DNA of 64,000 nt from Clostridia bacterium. GTDB taxonomy: Bacteria; Bacillota; Clostridia; TANB77; UBA1234. The notes beneath the pieces are model-generated. The model ran no database searches and had not been told where the DNA came from. It was given only the letters and a program-made list of their open reading frames with translations. The translations under genes were made by a program, and so were the position numbers. Below are positions 9,695 to 18,274 of the stretch, piece by piece. The stretch is taken from the NCBI GenBank assembly GCA_900765095.1, contig CAAFRB010000058.1, positions 12,081 to 76,080 on the forward strand. Reading direction: 5' to 3'. Within the stretch, counting starts at the first letter, position 1. The number at the start of each line of letters is the position of its first letter.

Positions 9695-10222
9695 TTAATT
9701 AATATTTAATTTGATTTCATCTAAACCTTTTATTATTCCATCAACACTAAAAAATCCATCACTGACGCAGATAATAGTTCCAGTGTAAAAATTGACTATG
9801 TAATCATATTTTACGTCTCTAACAGTTATATCGTTGTTAGAGAAATCTAAATCTTCAAGGTGCTTTTCATTTGCTTGCAAATAATAGTATTTATATTTAT
9901 CACCAAGGTCTGAAGAATTAACCGAAACAATATTTTCGATTTCTTGTTCGCTTAATTTATCTACTGTTAAAGTATAAATCTTTTCCGAAGATAGCTCGAT
10001 ATCTGGATATTTTATGACATCTATCACAAATTCATCTGTATCTAATCTCAAACTTTGTCTTATTACAAAATCTCGAACATTTTCAAGTTCTCTTCTGGCA
10101 ACTGCATCGTGCCCTCTCTTTATTGTATCTAAAGAATATACCCCAACAATTCCGATTAATATTATCATTACAATTATTGTAACTGTTAATGTTATTAAAC
10201 TTATTCCTCTATTATTTTTCAT
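9695..10222 (-). CDS. Prepilin-like protein with type IV pilin N-terminus
   Basis: A 175-residue protein with a class III-like signal: a short basic leader (MKNNRG), then ISLITLTVTIIVMIILIGIV as the hydrophobic helix. The glutamate normally at mature position 5 is threonine. The segment after the helix (RRELENVRDFVIRQSLR) and the C-terminal signature YDYIVNFYTGTI recur in neighbouring pilin-like proteins. It probably inserts in the membrane and may be a pseudopilin. No prepilin peptidase or assembly ATPase lies in this window. The start has a GGGAGA site. It is 14 bp from the next pilin-like gene, so the two are likely one operon. Confidence 0.7.
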   Translation of the reverse strand: MKNNRGISLITLTVTIIVMIILIGIVGVYSLDTIKRGHDAVARRELENVRDFVIRQSLRLDTDEFVIDVIKYPDIELSSEKIYTLTVDKLSEQEIENIVSVNSSDLGDKYKYYYLQANEKHLEDLDFSNNDITVRDVKYDYIVNFYTGTIICVSDGFFSVDGIIKGLDEIKLNIN

Positions 10223-10236
10223 ATATTAATCTCCCA

Positions 10237-10701
10237 TCATTCGCCAGTAACTTCACTCGACATTTTTTCAATATCTATGCAACCATAAACATTTCCTGTT
10301 AGATAATCAATTATATAATAGTGTGAGCTAGCAACTGACCTAACGCCTAATGATGTTGCCGCATTACCATCTATTATCCTATAATATTCTAATCTCTCAG
10401 TCGTTAAGTTTTTCGTGATTCTTTCAATTTCTTCACCAGATAAGTTATCTGCATAATTTAAAAATTCTGCTAAATCATCAATTTTATTTCCAACAAGAGG
10501 ATACTTTTCTGGATTTTTTTCATTTTGTATCATTCTATTGGCTACAGCATCCTTTAAATTTCTGACTTCCATATCATTCTTCGTATTTTGGGCTTCAAAG
10601 ATACCAAGCATTCCTGTCGAAAGTACAATTGTAACTAATAATATAATTACAATTATAGTGATAACAAGACTAATCATAGTAACGCCACGCTTTTGCTTCA
10701 T
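10237..10701 (-). CDS. Prepilin-like protein
   Basis: Using the ATG at 10701 (GAGGG site nearby; a GTG lies 12 bases upstream), the product is 154 residues: MKQKRG, then the hydrophobic helix VTMISLVITIIVIILLVTIV. As in its neighbours, there is no Glu at position 5 (Ser here). The C-terminal half has LEYYRIIDG and the signature YYIIDYLTGNVYG, matching the proteins at 9695, 10721 and 25986. It is likely a membrane-anchored pseudopilin of a lineage-specific family. It sits between a larger GLUG-repeat protein and another pilin-like gene on the same strand. Confidence 0.7.
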   Translation of the reverse strand: MKQKRGVTMISLVITIIVIILLVTIVLSTGMLGIFEAQNTKNDMEVRNLKDAVANRMIQNEKNPEKYPLVGNKIDDLAEFLNYADNLSGEEIERITKNLTTERLEYYRIIDGNAATSLGVRSVASSHYYIIDYLTGNVYGCIDIEKMSSEVTGE

Positions 10702-10720
10702 ACTATCCCTCACTTATAAA

Positions 10721-12379
10721 CTATAAATTATTTTCAAATTTCAAGTATGGAGTATTTACACGTTCTTCTATACCCCAAACGTCAAAGTTCCAATTAGCGA
10801 AAGTTGAACGATATCTCATTTCTTGCGAATTCTTATCTTCAAAATTCAAACTAGTTGTGCTTGGCATAGTAGTTCCTACAGCATATAACTCTTCTCCCGG
10901 TGCTAAATTTTTTTCCCAGAACACACTTACAACTGAGCAATTTGATTGTGTTGAGATGTTTGATGTACCAACACATCCACCTGCAGTTGAATTTTTGTTT
11001 AAAATGTTAGCAGATGTATATAAAGAATCAATTTCGATTGTTGCTCTATCTGAAGTACGAGCATATCCAATAAGTCCGCCCATATTTGATTCTCCTCTTA
11101 TAGTTCCTAGAGAATACGAGTTTTTCAATTCAAGTTTATTAGATGCTAATATTTCAATCTTACCAATAAGTCCTCCTACAGAGTCTGTTGCTGAAATAGT
11201 TGAATTAGCTACACATTCATGCATGTATGTAGTACCACTTGCAGGTATCAATCCAGCAAATCCGCCTATTGAAGTTTGACCTATTATATCATCAACCTTT
11301 GCATAACATTCTTGTATAGTTCCTGAACTGTATCTACCTACGAATCCACCAACTTCTTCTCTACCATCTAAGCTCTCCAACGTAACCTTGCAATCTGAAA
11401 CATTTCCTTGGCTAAATAATCCAAACATTCCACCAACAAACGATTCACCAGTTACTTGTGCATAAACTTCTGGTCTTTTATCTGGTTCTAGTCTTTCTTC
11501 TGCATCTGTCAATATTCTTGGAGTAACCACTATTCTACTTGCACTACCAGCCATAGTTCCTGCAAGTGCGCCAGTGTAGTTTTCTCCTACTATGGCTACA
11601 TTTTCCAAAGTTAAGTTCACAATACTTGCTTCTGCTGTAACTTTACCAAAAAGTCCTACATATTGTTCACCTGGTCTATTAATTTTCAAATTACTTATTG
11701 TATATCCTCTACCGTCTAGTTTTCCTCTAAATTCTTCTACTGGTTTCCAACCTTGTCCACTAGAATATTCTGTCATGTCAATGTTTCCAGCTAATTTAAA
11801 ATTAGCAGCGGAATAGCTATGTAATTTTTGCATATCTTCTGCCGTTTTTATTATTATTGTATTTCTAGATGGTATTAATTCTCCTTTTTCTATTGCAACT
11901 AGGTCATCTACTGAATGGTAAACACCGCCTTTGTATTTTATACCACCAACATTTACAACATCGTAAGTATCATAATTTACAATGTATTGCTCTGTAGTAA
12001 GATTTAATGCAGTTGTCATGTCTAACAAGTCTTGTGGGGTTAATAAATAATATCCATATCTGTATTCTTCTATTATTCCATTAATATTCAAACTAACTGG
12101 ATTTTCTTCCAAGTTTGTTCCTGGTAAAACTACAGCTGGATCTTCTTTCGCTTCTGACGACTTATTTCTAACGTAGTTTCTAACATTTTGAATATCCTTA
12201 GTTATATTAATTCTTCTTATCTCATCTGAATTTGATAAGCTTCTGATAATAACTAACAGTATTAGAAAAAATACCATAACACAAACAAATATAATCAATG
12301 CTTTTAAAGCTTGCTTTTTACTATCTACTATCAAGGTTTCGGTATCTTTTTTAAAAATACCTTTTAAATCAAATCCCAT
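10721..12379 (-). CDS. Membrane-anchored GLUG-repeat surface protein
   Basis: The start is taken at 12379 because GGAGGG precedes it. An in-frame ATG 33 codons upstream lacks support. The 552-residue product has a cytoplasmic head (MGFDLKGIFKKDTETLIVDS), one membrane helix at about 30-55, a pilin-like linker (DIQNVRNYVRN) and the shared signature QYIVNYDTYDVVNVGG at about 150-165. From about 230 it has repeated GLUG-type beta-helix units (YVGLFGKV, VGGMFGLF, VGGFVGRY, IGGFAGLI, VGGLIGKI, MGGLIGYA). GLUG repeats occur in extracellular adhesins. It appears to combine a pilin-module head with a surface beta-helix and is probably co-transcribed with the two pilin-like genes downstream. Confidence 0.7.
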   Translation of the reverse strand: MGFDLKGIFKKDTETLIVDSKKQALKALIIFVCVMVFFLILLVIIRSLSNSDEIRRINITKDIQNVRNYVRNKSSEAKEDPAVVLPGTNLEENPVSLNINGIIEEYRYGYYLLTPQDLLDMTTALNLTTEQYIVNYDTYDVVNVGGIKYKGGVYHSVDDLVAIEKGELIPSRNTIIIKTAEDMQKLHSYSAANFKLAGNIDMTEYSSGQGWKPVEEFRGKLDGRGYTISNLKINRPGEQYVGLFGKVTAEASIVNLTLENVAIVGENYTGALAGTMAGSASRIVVTPRILTDAEERLEPDKRPEVYAQVTGESFVGGMFGLFSQGNVSDCKVTLESLDGREEVGGFVGRYSSGTIQECYAKVDDIIGQTSIGGFAGLIPASGTTYMHECVANSTISATDSVGGLIGKIEILASNKLELKNSYSLGTIRGESNMGGLIGYARTSDRATIEIDSLYTSANILNKNSTAGGCVGTSNISTQSNCSVVSVFWEKNLAPGEELYAVGTTMPSTTSLNFEDKNSQEMRYRSTFANWNFDVWGIEERVNTPYLKFENNL

Positions 12380-12504
12380 ATTTTCTTCCCTCCAAGAAAT
12401 TATAATTACTCTCATATTTAGCTTACTATTCTTAAGTTTTATTGTCAAGAAAAAATCCTTTAAAAAATGACTTAGCAATTGATTCTATAAGACTTTTAAA
12501 GGCT

Positions 12505-12535
12505 AAAAAAATAGCGATGAATTTCACCGCCATTT
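12505..12535 (-). terminator. Terminator of the acyl-CoA synthetase gene
   Basis: A hairpin with GCGGTGAA/TTCATCGC arms followed by a run of seven T residues on the minus strand, just after the stop at 12545. Confidence 0.7.
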
Positions 12536-12544
12536 TCCATTTTT

Positions 12545-14215
12545 TTATCTTTTAATTTTGTTTGTTGTAGTCTTTTTAAATTCTTCTTCTCTGATTTTTA
12601 TGTCTGTTATATGCTTATATACTGGTAGTTCTTTTGTAACCTTTGAAATATCCTTTTTCAATACCTCTTCTATATCTACTTCTCCAATCTCTTTAACTTT
12701 TTCTTTGTTTAAGTATACCTCTGCCATAAGAGAATGTTCATGGCCAGAATCATCATTTTTGCCTCTAACAACAACCTCGGCAACGTAAGGCACTTTTAAT
12801 ATGTAACTTTCTATTTCCTCTGGATATATGTTCTTTCCATTGTCTAAAACTATTACATTCTTCTTTCTTCCATTTATAACTAACAATCCTTTATCATTAA
12901 ATCTGCCGTAATCCTCTGTGTTAAACCAACCGTCCTTCAATACTTTTTCAGTACGTTCTTTGTCTTTGTAATATCCCATCATTACGATATCACCTTTTAC
13001 ACAAATTTCTCCGTCACCATCACTATTGACATTTTCAAATTTAATTTCACAACAAGGAAGCACTACACCAACAGTTCTTGGATCATTAAATTCTTCTCTA
13101 TTTACACTAACTAGAGGTGAACATTCAGTTATTCCATATCCATTTATCAAGTCAATACCAATTGAATCAAAGAAATATCCTATGTCTGCTCTTAATGGTG
13201 CTCCACCAACTACAATCTTGCGTAGTTTTCCACCAAAGGCTTCGTGAATAGATTTGAAGAAAGTTTTTCTCTTGTCAATTCCAATCTTTCTTAAGCAATT
13301 ACTTAATTTAATTAAAAATTTCAATCCACTTTCTTTATTAGTTTTTTTAGCATTATTCCATATATTTTTATAGAAGATTTCAGCAAATGCCGGAACTAAA
13401 TATATGTAATCTGGCTTGTAGTATTGTATGTTTTTCAAGACATTCTTTAAACTATCATTTATACATATAGTTGAATGTTTTAGCATTCCAACAAGAAGAC
13501 CAGAAACAGCTTCATAAGTATGGTGATATGGCAAAACAGACAAACATTTTGTATATATAACAGCTACTCTTAAGCCATAATATGCACTACTTACTAAATT
13601 ATGTTCTGAAAGCATTACTCCCTTTGGTTTATCTGTTGTTCCAGAAGTATAAACAAGCATCTTTAATTTTTTAGTATCATCATGTTCTATCTCTTCAAAT
13701 ATGTGATTTCCGTTTTCAATTTCTTTCCTACCAATTTCTAAGAACTTAGAATAAGATAACGACACATCATCGTCATCCTTCTTATTAAAAGCAACAAAGT
13801 ACTTAATTTGAGGTAATTCTTTTTTTATGTCATCTATGTATTCTTCGTACTTTGAAGAATAAAATAAAAGTTCACTCTCACTATTTTTTAACACGTTAAT
13901 TATCTCAATCTTTGTCAATTCCTTGTCAATAGGCACAAACACTCCGTTTGAACGTAAAGCCGTCAAATATGTAGTAATCCAATTGTAACTATTTTCGCCT
14001 ATCGTAGCCAAATGCTTATCCGCCATTCCTATCTTTAGCAAAGCTGTGCCTAAACTGTTAATATCGCTCTTAAATTGCTTATATGTTATTTCTATTAGTT
14101 TATCTTTTTCTTTATATTCAAACGCATTCACATTTCCTGCTTCTTTTTCCGCCAAGTCAATAATTTCTTTTATTGTATTTACTTTAGGTACGTCGTTATA
14201 CTTTATATCCTTCAT
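12545..14215 (-). CDS. AMP-forming long-chain acyl-CoA synthetase (AMP-binding enzyme)
   Basis: This 556-residue ANL-superfamily enzyme activates a carboxylic acid, probably a fatty acid, to its acyl-adenylate and CoA thioester. Visible motifs are the P-loop YTSGTTDKPKGVM (about 190-202), the GYGITECSPLVS adenine/A5 motif (about 360), the WFNTEDYGRF/NGRKKNVIVLDNGKNIYP A7-A8 hinge (about 430-460) and a C-terminal lysine-containing tail (TTTNKIKR). Its ATG has an AAGGAGG site. A TetR-family gene lies 218 bp upstream on the same strand, and a perfect palindrome in between suggests regulation by that repressor. Confidence 0.88.
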   Translation of the reverse strand: MKDIKYNDVPKVNTIKEIIDLAEKEAGNVNAFEYKEKDKLIEITYKQFKSDINSLGTALLKIGMADKHLATIGENSYNWITTYLTALRSNGVFVPIDKELTKIEIINVLKNSESELLFYSSKYEEYIDDIKKELPQIKYFVAFNKKDDDDVSLSYSKFLEIGRKEIENGNHIFEEIEHDDTKKLKMLVYTSGTTDKPKGVMLSEHNLVSSAYYGLRVAVIYTKCLSVLPYHHTYEAVSGLLVGMLKHSTICINDSLKNVLKNIQYYKPDYIYLVPAFAEIFYKNIWNNAKKTNKESGLKFLIKLSNCLRKIGIDKRKTFFKSIHEAFGGKLRKIVVGGAPLRADIGYFFDSIGIDLINGYGITECSPLVSVNREEFNDPRTVGVVLPCCEIKFENVNSDGDGEICVKGDIVMMGYYKDKERTEKVLKDGWFNTEDYGRFNDKGLLVINGRKKNVIVLDNGKNIYPEEIESYILKVPYVAEVVVRGKNDDSGHEHSLMAEVYLNKEKVKEIGEVDIEEVLKKDISKVTKELPVYKHITDIKIREEEFKKTTTNKIKR

Positions 14216-14236
14216 CTATATGCCTCCTTAATCCTT

Positions 14237-14335
14237 TAAGAAAGATGAAAATCTCCGATTTCCATTCTTTCTACAATAGGAAAGAGAAAACAATATAAAA
14301 AACATTGTGAAATTTGTTACTTTCCCATTGTATAA
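14237..14335 (+). repeat. Composite repeat, A1 directly joined to B
   Basis: A1 (AAGAAAGATGAAAATCTCCG...) runs straight into module B with terminal arms ACAATAGGAAAG and CTTTCCCATTGTAT. A2 is absent, which shows that the modules can recombine or delete independently. Confidence 0.75.
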
Positions 14336-14354
14336 AAATATAAATTAGTTTTTC

Positions 14355-14380
14355 TTTTGATTATAATTTGATAATCAAAA
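14355..14380. promoter_or_regulatory. Candidate operator palindrome upstream of acyl-CoA synthetase
   Basis: A perfect 10-bp inverted repeat, TTTTGATTAT and ATAATCAAAA, separated by 6 bases. It lies between the TetR-type gene and the acyl-CoA synthetase gene and overlaps promoter-like TTGACT and TATAAT boxes on the minus strand. Size and symmetry fit a TetR-family operator. This is inference. Confidence 0.45.
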
Positions 14381-14433
14381 ACTTACAGTCAAATTATATT
14401 TTAAAAAGATATTAAAGTCATTAAACTAGATGG

Positions 14434-14994
14434 TCAGTTTTTTAAAAGTTTCAATATGTAATCAGTATATTCTTTATACAACTCATTTATAGTAAGCTCT
14501 TCTTTTCCTTTATACATAAGGCATGAACATATCACACTATATATTACGTAAGCAGTAACTTCAGGGTTTCCTTTTTTTATCTCGCCTTTACTCATTCCCT
14601 CTTCAACAACATTCTTTATTTTAAACAAATAGTTTTCTATACATTTCTTGCAGGCCTTATTTCTTTCGCCATTGCCCCACATATCGCCTAATATTATTCT
14701 AACAAAGTTTTCATACTTAATTATTACCTTTATTTGTACTAATATTATTTCTTTTATCTTTTCTATAGAATTATCAGCCTTTTTTATTCTCAATTCAACA
14801 CTATTTATTAATAGCTTTCCACCCTCTTCAACTAAAAAGAAAAATATGTCTTCTTTCTTTTGGAAATGATAATAAAACGTTCCTTTGGCAATGCCTGCAA
14901 CAGCAGTTATTTCCTCGATACTTGTTGAATCATAGCCTTTTGTTGCAAAAAGTTCCATAGCCTTTTCAAAAATCTTTCTTTTTGTTTTATGCAT
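14434..14994 (-). CDS. TetR/AcrR-family transcriptional regulator
   Basis: The 186-residue product starts MHKTKRKIFEKAMELFATKG and carries the TetR helix-turn-helix (TSIEEITAVAGIAKGTFYYH, about residues 24-45). The C-terminal ligand-binding half is poorly conserved. The ATG at 14994 is preferred because AGAGGTG lies 9 bases upstream. A GTG inside that site, at 15006, is the alternative. Its likely target is the acyl-CoA synthetase gene downstream, given the palindrome between them, which would make it a fatty-acid-responsive repressor. The ligand is unknown. Confidence 0.88.
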   Translation of the reverse strand: MHKTKRKIFEKAMELFATKGYDSTSIEEITAVAGIAKGTFYYHFQKKEDIFFFLVEEGGKLLINSVELRIKKADNSIEKIKEIILVQIKVIIKYENFVRIILGDMWGNGERNKACKKCIENYLFKIKNVVEEGMSKGEIKKGNPEVTAYVIYSVICSCLMYKGKEELTINELYKEYTDYILKLLKN

Positions 14995-15058
14995 AATAAT
15001 TTTCACCTCTTCAAATTACTTTTATTTTGTTTTCACGAATGTTACCCATATTTCATAA

Positions 15059-15118
15059 ATAAGAAAGTAGAAAGCTTTTGTTTCCTATCTTTCGAATCTC
15101 GCAAATCTTTGCTGTATA
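15059..15118 (+). repeat. Degenerate A1-type repeat
   Basis: AAGAAAGTAGAAAGC with TATCTTTCGAATCTCGC resembles the A1-A2 junction but is strongly diverged. It lies between the metK and TetR genes. Confidence 0.4.
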
Positions 15119-15146
15119 AAATTAAAACATATAAATACTATCATAA

Positions 15147-16277
15147 CTACTCTTCCCATTTCAAATATTTTTTGCCAAAATGACCATAATTAGTAGTATT
15201 TTTGTATATAGGTTTCCTCAAGTCAAGTGCCTTTATAATCCCTTTAGGAGTTAAGTCGTACTCATGATTTATTTTATTCACTATTTCCTCATTTGAGATT
15301 TTGTTTGTTCCAAATGTTTCAACTAATATCGATACTGGCTTTGCAACACCAATTGCATAAGCAAGTTCAATTTGACATTTATCTGCTAAACCATTTTTTA
15401 CAATATCTTTTGCAATCTTTCTAGCCATATACGTTGCAGACCTATCAACTTTAGTTGGATCCTTTCCTGAAAACGAGCCACCACCATGTGGAGCATAACC
15501 ACCATAAGTATCTACTATTATCTTTCTGCCTGTAAGTCCGCTATCGCCTGCCGGTCCTCCAATTACAAATCTTCCTGTAGGGTTGATAAGGTATCTAGTA
15601 TCTTCATCAAGAAACTCTTCTGGTATAGTAGTCTTTATTACTTTTTCTATTACATCTTTTCTTAAAATCTCTTGTGTTACATTCTCGTCATGTTGTGCAG
15701 AAATAACTATAGCATCAATTCTTTTCGGCTTTCCGCTTTCATCATACTCCACAGTCACTTGTGTTTTTCCATCTGGTCTTAAGTATGACATAATTTCCTC
15801 TTTTCTTACACAAGCTAACTTCTTAGCAAGTTTATGAGCATAATATATAGGAAATGGCATGTATTCTTCAGTTTCATTACAAGCATATCCAAATATAATT
15901 CCTTGATCACCAGCACCTTCTCCCATGTTTTCACCACTTTTTTCCTCTTGTGATTTGTCTACACCTAATGCAATATCAGGAGATTGTTGCTTTAACATTA
16001 CTTTTATTTCGCACGTATCAGCATTAAAGCCATACTCTTCCTTCGTATAACCTATGCTCTTTATTGTATCTCTCACTATTTTTTCAATATCCACTTTTGC
16101 TTTTGTTGTAACTTCGCCCATTACAAGCACAAAATTATTATTAGCACATACTTCACAAGCAACCCTTGAATCTGGATCTTGCTCTATCATTGCATCTAAA
16201 ATATTATCTGCTATTAAGTCACATACTTTATCTGGATGTCCTTCTGTTACACTTTCACTTGTAAATAATTTTTTCAT
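15147..16277 (-). CDS. metK: S-adenosylmethionine synthetase
   Basis: MetK condenses methionine and ATP to S-adenosylmethionine. The 376-residue protein has the signature [16 protein letters not shown] at the N-terminus, [14 protein letters not shown] (about 110-125) and the [17 protein letters not shown] loop (about 257-275), plus the KISNEE-type C-terminal domain. Length is slightly short of the usual 390 residues but no motif is missing. It has its own leader: a SAM-I riboswitch with terminator at 16461-16597, and a composite repeat between that terminator and the start codon. Confidence 0.97.
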   Translation of the reverse strand: MKKLFTSESVTEGHPDKVCDLIADNILDAMIEQDPDSRVACEVCANNNFVLVMGEVTTKAKVDIEKIVRDTIKSIGYTKEEYGFNADTCEIKVMLKQQSPDIALGVDKSQEEKSGENMGEGAGDQGIIFGYACNETEEYMPFPIYYAHKLAKKLACVRKEEIMSYLRPDGKTQVTVEYDESGKPKRIDAIVISAQHDENVTQEILRKDVIEKVIKTTIPEEFLDEDTRYLINPTGRFVIGGPAGDSGLTGRKIIVDTYGGYAPHGGGSFSGKDPTKVDRSATYMARKIAKDIVKNGLADKCQIELAYAIGVAKPVSILVETFGTNKISNEEIVNKINHEYDLTPKGIIKALDLRKPIYKNTTNYGHFGKKYLKWEE

Positions 16278-16306
16278 ATTAAACGTTTCCTTTCTATTCT
16301 ATTACT

Positions 16307-16462
16307 CAGAGATGGAAATCTACGATTTTCATTCTTTCGACCCTCGAGAGTTTTCGACTGAAAATGAGAAAAGTTCTCGCATAAATTAAAGTTTTTTTAT
16401 ACAATAGGAAAGATAATTAATGCATAAAAGGTTGCAAATTTGTTAATTTCCTATTGTATAAA
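16307..16462 (+). repeat. Full composite repeat A1-A2-B
   Basis: A1 (GGAAATCTACGATTTTCA), A2 (CCTCGAGAGTTTTCGACTG to GTTCTCGCATAAATTAAAG) and B (terminal arms ACAATAGGAAA and TTTCCTATTGT around CATAAAAGGTTGC) are all present. In the metK transcript this element forms most of the 5' untranslated region between the riboswitch terminator and the start codon. Confidence 0.85.
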
Positions 16463-16490
16463 AAAACGATAGGACACAAAATCCTATCGC
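16461..16490 (-). terminator. Riboswitch-controlled terminator of metK
   Basis: An 8-bp stem, CGATAGGA/TCCTATCG (467-474 with 482-489), followed by seven T residues on the minus strand, directly after the SAM-I aptamer. Confidence 0.88.
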
Positions 16491-16499
16491 TAACATTTT

Positions 16500-16597
16500 G
16501 TATCACTCAAGCCTTTGCTTGTCGGTATTAGCACCTTAGTTTTAACTAGGTTGCTGTGGAGTCATAAAGCCGATCTCTCGTCCACTCTTGATATCTA
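16500..16597 (-). ncRNA. SAM-I (S-box) riboswitch
   Basis: Read on the minus strand, the region has the S-box core: TATCAAGAGTGG opening P1, GAGAGATCGGC, the GCAACC element, GGTGCTAATACCG, and a closing TTGAGTGATA strand complementary to the start. It lies upstream of metK with an intrinsic terminator at once downstream. This arrangement turns metK off when S-adenosylmethionine is abundant. The family assignment rests on established S-box consensus blocks. Confidence 0.92.
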
Positions 16598-16635
16598 TTT
16601 ATTCACATTATTATCAAATTTTATTCATAAGCGTT

Positions 16636-17076
16636 TCACGCCAACATAGAACGTACTATATCGCTTAATAACTTGTTATCTGCTCTTCCCGCTGTTTTTG
16701 TTTTAGCAATCTGCATTACTTTTCCCATGTCTTTTATAGAAGTAGCGCCAGCCTCTTTAACAGCATCTTCAACTATCTTCTGAATCTCTTCTTTAGTAAG
16801 TTCTGCTGGTAAATATGCTTTTATAATTGCAATCTCGTCATTAACTTCAGAAATCAAATCGTTTCTTCCACTTTTTTCAATATCCGCTAATGTTTCTTTT
16901 CTCTTCTTTAACTCTTTAGCAATTATTTCTAGTATTTCATTTTCACCTAATTCTTTTTGGGTATCTTTTTCTATTTGTAATATTGCAGATCTTATCATCA
17001 TTATTGTGTTCTTTTTTAGTTCGTTTTTTTCTTTCATAGCATTTTTGAAGTCTTCTAATAATTGTTCTTTTAGCAC
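16636..17076 (-). CDS. yqeY: GatB/YqeY domain protein
   Basis: A 146-residue helical protein of the YqeY family, related to the C-terminal tRNA-binding domain of GatB. Characteristic segments are LKEQLLEDFKNAMKEKNELK at the start, ISEVNDEIAIIKAYLPAELT (about 80-100) and the C-terminal DMGKVMQIAKTKTAGRADNK. The function is not well defined. The start is GTG at 17076 behind AAGGAG. It lies downstream of rpsU, a very common pairing in Firmicutes, with a terminator in between. Confidence 0.92.
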   Translation of the reverse strand: MLKEQLLEDFKNAMKEKNELKKNTIMMIRSAILQIEKDTQKELGENEILEIIAKELKKRKETLADIEKSGRNDLISEVNDEIAIIKAYLPAELTKEEIQKIVEDAVKEAGATSIKDMGKVMQIAKTKTAGRADNKLLSDIVRSMLA

Positions 17077-17118
17077 AATATCACACTCCTTTATAGCAAG
17101 ATTCGTTTCTATTCTATA

Positions 17119-17150
17119 AAAACTAAGGCAGATTTTTCAATCTGCCTCAA
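17119..17150 (-). terminator. Terminator after rpsU
   Basis: The stem GAGGCAGATT/AATCTGCCTT with a short A-rich loop, followed by TTTTTAT on the minus strand, lies between rpsU and yqeY. Confidence 0.8.
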
Positions 17151-17180
17151 CACTGTATGCTTTACAATCTATATTAAAAA

Positions 17181-17354
17181 TTAAAACTTTCTCTTTCTAG
17201 CAGCCTCTGATTTTTTCTTTCTTTTTACACTTGGCTTTTCATAATGCTCTCTTTTTCTAACCTCTTGTAAAACTCCACTTTTTGCACAATCTCTTTTGAA
17301 TCTCTTTAGTGCATTATCTATTGACTCATTATCTCTAATTCTGATACCTGACAT
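17181..17354 (-). CDS. rpsU: Small ribosomal subunit protein S21
   Basis: The 57-residue product starts [20 protein letters not shown], the standard bS21 N-terminus, and ends in the basic tail [14 protein letters not shown]. The ATG at 17354 is chosen over an in-frame start six codons upstream because GGAGGG sits just before it and the family starts here. bS21 binds near the anti-Shine-Dalgarno end of 16S rRNA and aids initiation. Confidence 0.95.
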   Translation of the reverse strand: MSGIRIRDNESIDNALKRFKRDCAKSGVLQEVRKREHYEKPSVKRKKKSEAARKRKF

Positions 17355-17418
17355 CCTTTTCCCTCCTTCCAAAGCGCTTTACTTAAGTACAGTACCATGT
17401 TTCAGGTACCGCATAATA

Positions 17419-17679
17419 CTAAAGTGTATTTAAAGCTCTTGCAAGGCTTGATTTTTTTCTAGAAGCAGTATTATCTTTAATAACTCCTTTATTTGCAGCT
17501 TTCTCAACAGCTTTTGTTGCTACTTTAAATAATTCTGTTGCTTTTTCTTTATTTCCTTCTTCAACAGCAACTTTAAAGTTCTTTACAGCTGTCTTATAAG
17601 CAGTTTTAACCATAGCGTTTTGTGCTGATCTAGTTTTTGTTGTTTTTACTCTTTTGATTGCAGATTTAATATTTGGCAT
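17419..17679 (-). CDS. rpsT: Small ribosomal subunit protein S20
   Basis: The 86-residue product starts MPNIKSAIKRVKTTKTRSAQ, the standard bS20 opening, and is helical and lysine-rich. A 22-codon upstream extension is rejected because AAAGGAGGTG lies directly before 17679. bS20 binds 16S rRNA early in 30S assembly. It has its own promoter at 17725-17753. Confidence 0.95.
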   Translation of the reverse strand: MPNIKSAIKRVKTTKTRSAQNAMVKTAYKTAVKNFKVAVEEGNKEKATELFKVATKAVEKAANKGVIKDNTASRKKSSLARALNTL

Positions 17680-17724
17680 ATCAATTGCACCTCCTTTTGC
17701 ACATTTTGTCAGTTTACTTACGAT

Positions 17725-17753
17725 AGTGTAGCATACTACTGCCAAAAATGCAA
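17725..17753 (-). promoter_or_regulatory. Promoter of rpsT
   Basis: On the minus strand, TTGCAT and TACACT are separated by exactly 17 bases, about 45 bases before the rpsT start. Confidence 0.6.
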
Positions 17754-17951
17754 GTATTATTTTACAATTTTACATAAATTTGGTTATAGCTACAACTACT
17801 CTTTCCCTAGGTATTCACGTAATATATGCTGATATTTGTGCTTGTTTACACTAATATTTGTCTAAATTTTTATAAAATTGTAAACCAATTATTTCCGTAA
17901 TATTTATAGTATTTTTTGCTTATTTTTCAAGTGTTTACAAGTTTTTTGTGA

Positions 17952-17980
17952 TTGATTTTTATAGTTTACCATGCTATAAT
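17952..17980 (+). promoter_or_regulatory. Promoter of the 86-residue membrane protein gene
   Basis: TTGATT and TATAAT separated by 17 bases, 34 bases before the ATG. The remainder of the 330-bp gap (17680-18013) is AT-rich with no other recognised feature. Confidence 0.7.
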
Positions 17981-18013
17981 TATGTTATACAGTCTGAATA
18001 GGAGATGGTTTCT

Positions 18014-18274
18014 ATGGTAAATAATATTGTAAACAAATTAAATTCTATAAATAATTTTTCTAAAAAAATAATTGTCGTAGCTTCTATTGTTTCTCTAATA
18101 TTATGTGTTACTGGCACCGGTATAATTACATATAACGATAACGGTAGCTCAACAATGATGCTATACACGATAGGTTCTACAATGATTTACACATCAATTG
18201 TATTATTTGCACAGTTTGTAATTGGTAGCCTTGTCATCGACTTTGTAAATACTTTAATTAATAATAAAGATTAA
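18014..18274 (+). CDS. Small membrane protein of unknown function, 86 residues
   Basis: The product starts MVNNIVNKLNSINNFSKKII and has two predicted membrane helices (about 19-38 and 52-75) separated by a polar loop with YNDNGSS. The ATG at 18014 is preferred over one at 18005 because AGGAG is correctly spaced only for the later start. It has its own clear promoter. Its last four bases overlap the convergent glycosylase gene. No family is recognised. Confidence 0.6.
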   Translation: MVNNIVNKLNSINNFSKKIIVVASIVSLILCVTGTGIITYNDNGSSTMMLYTIGSTMIYTSIVLFAQFVIGSLVIDFVNTLINNKD

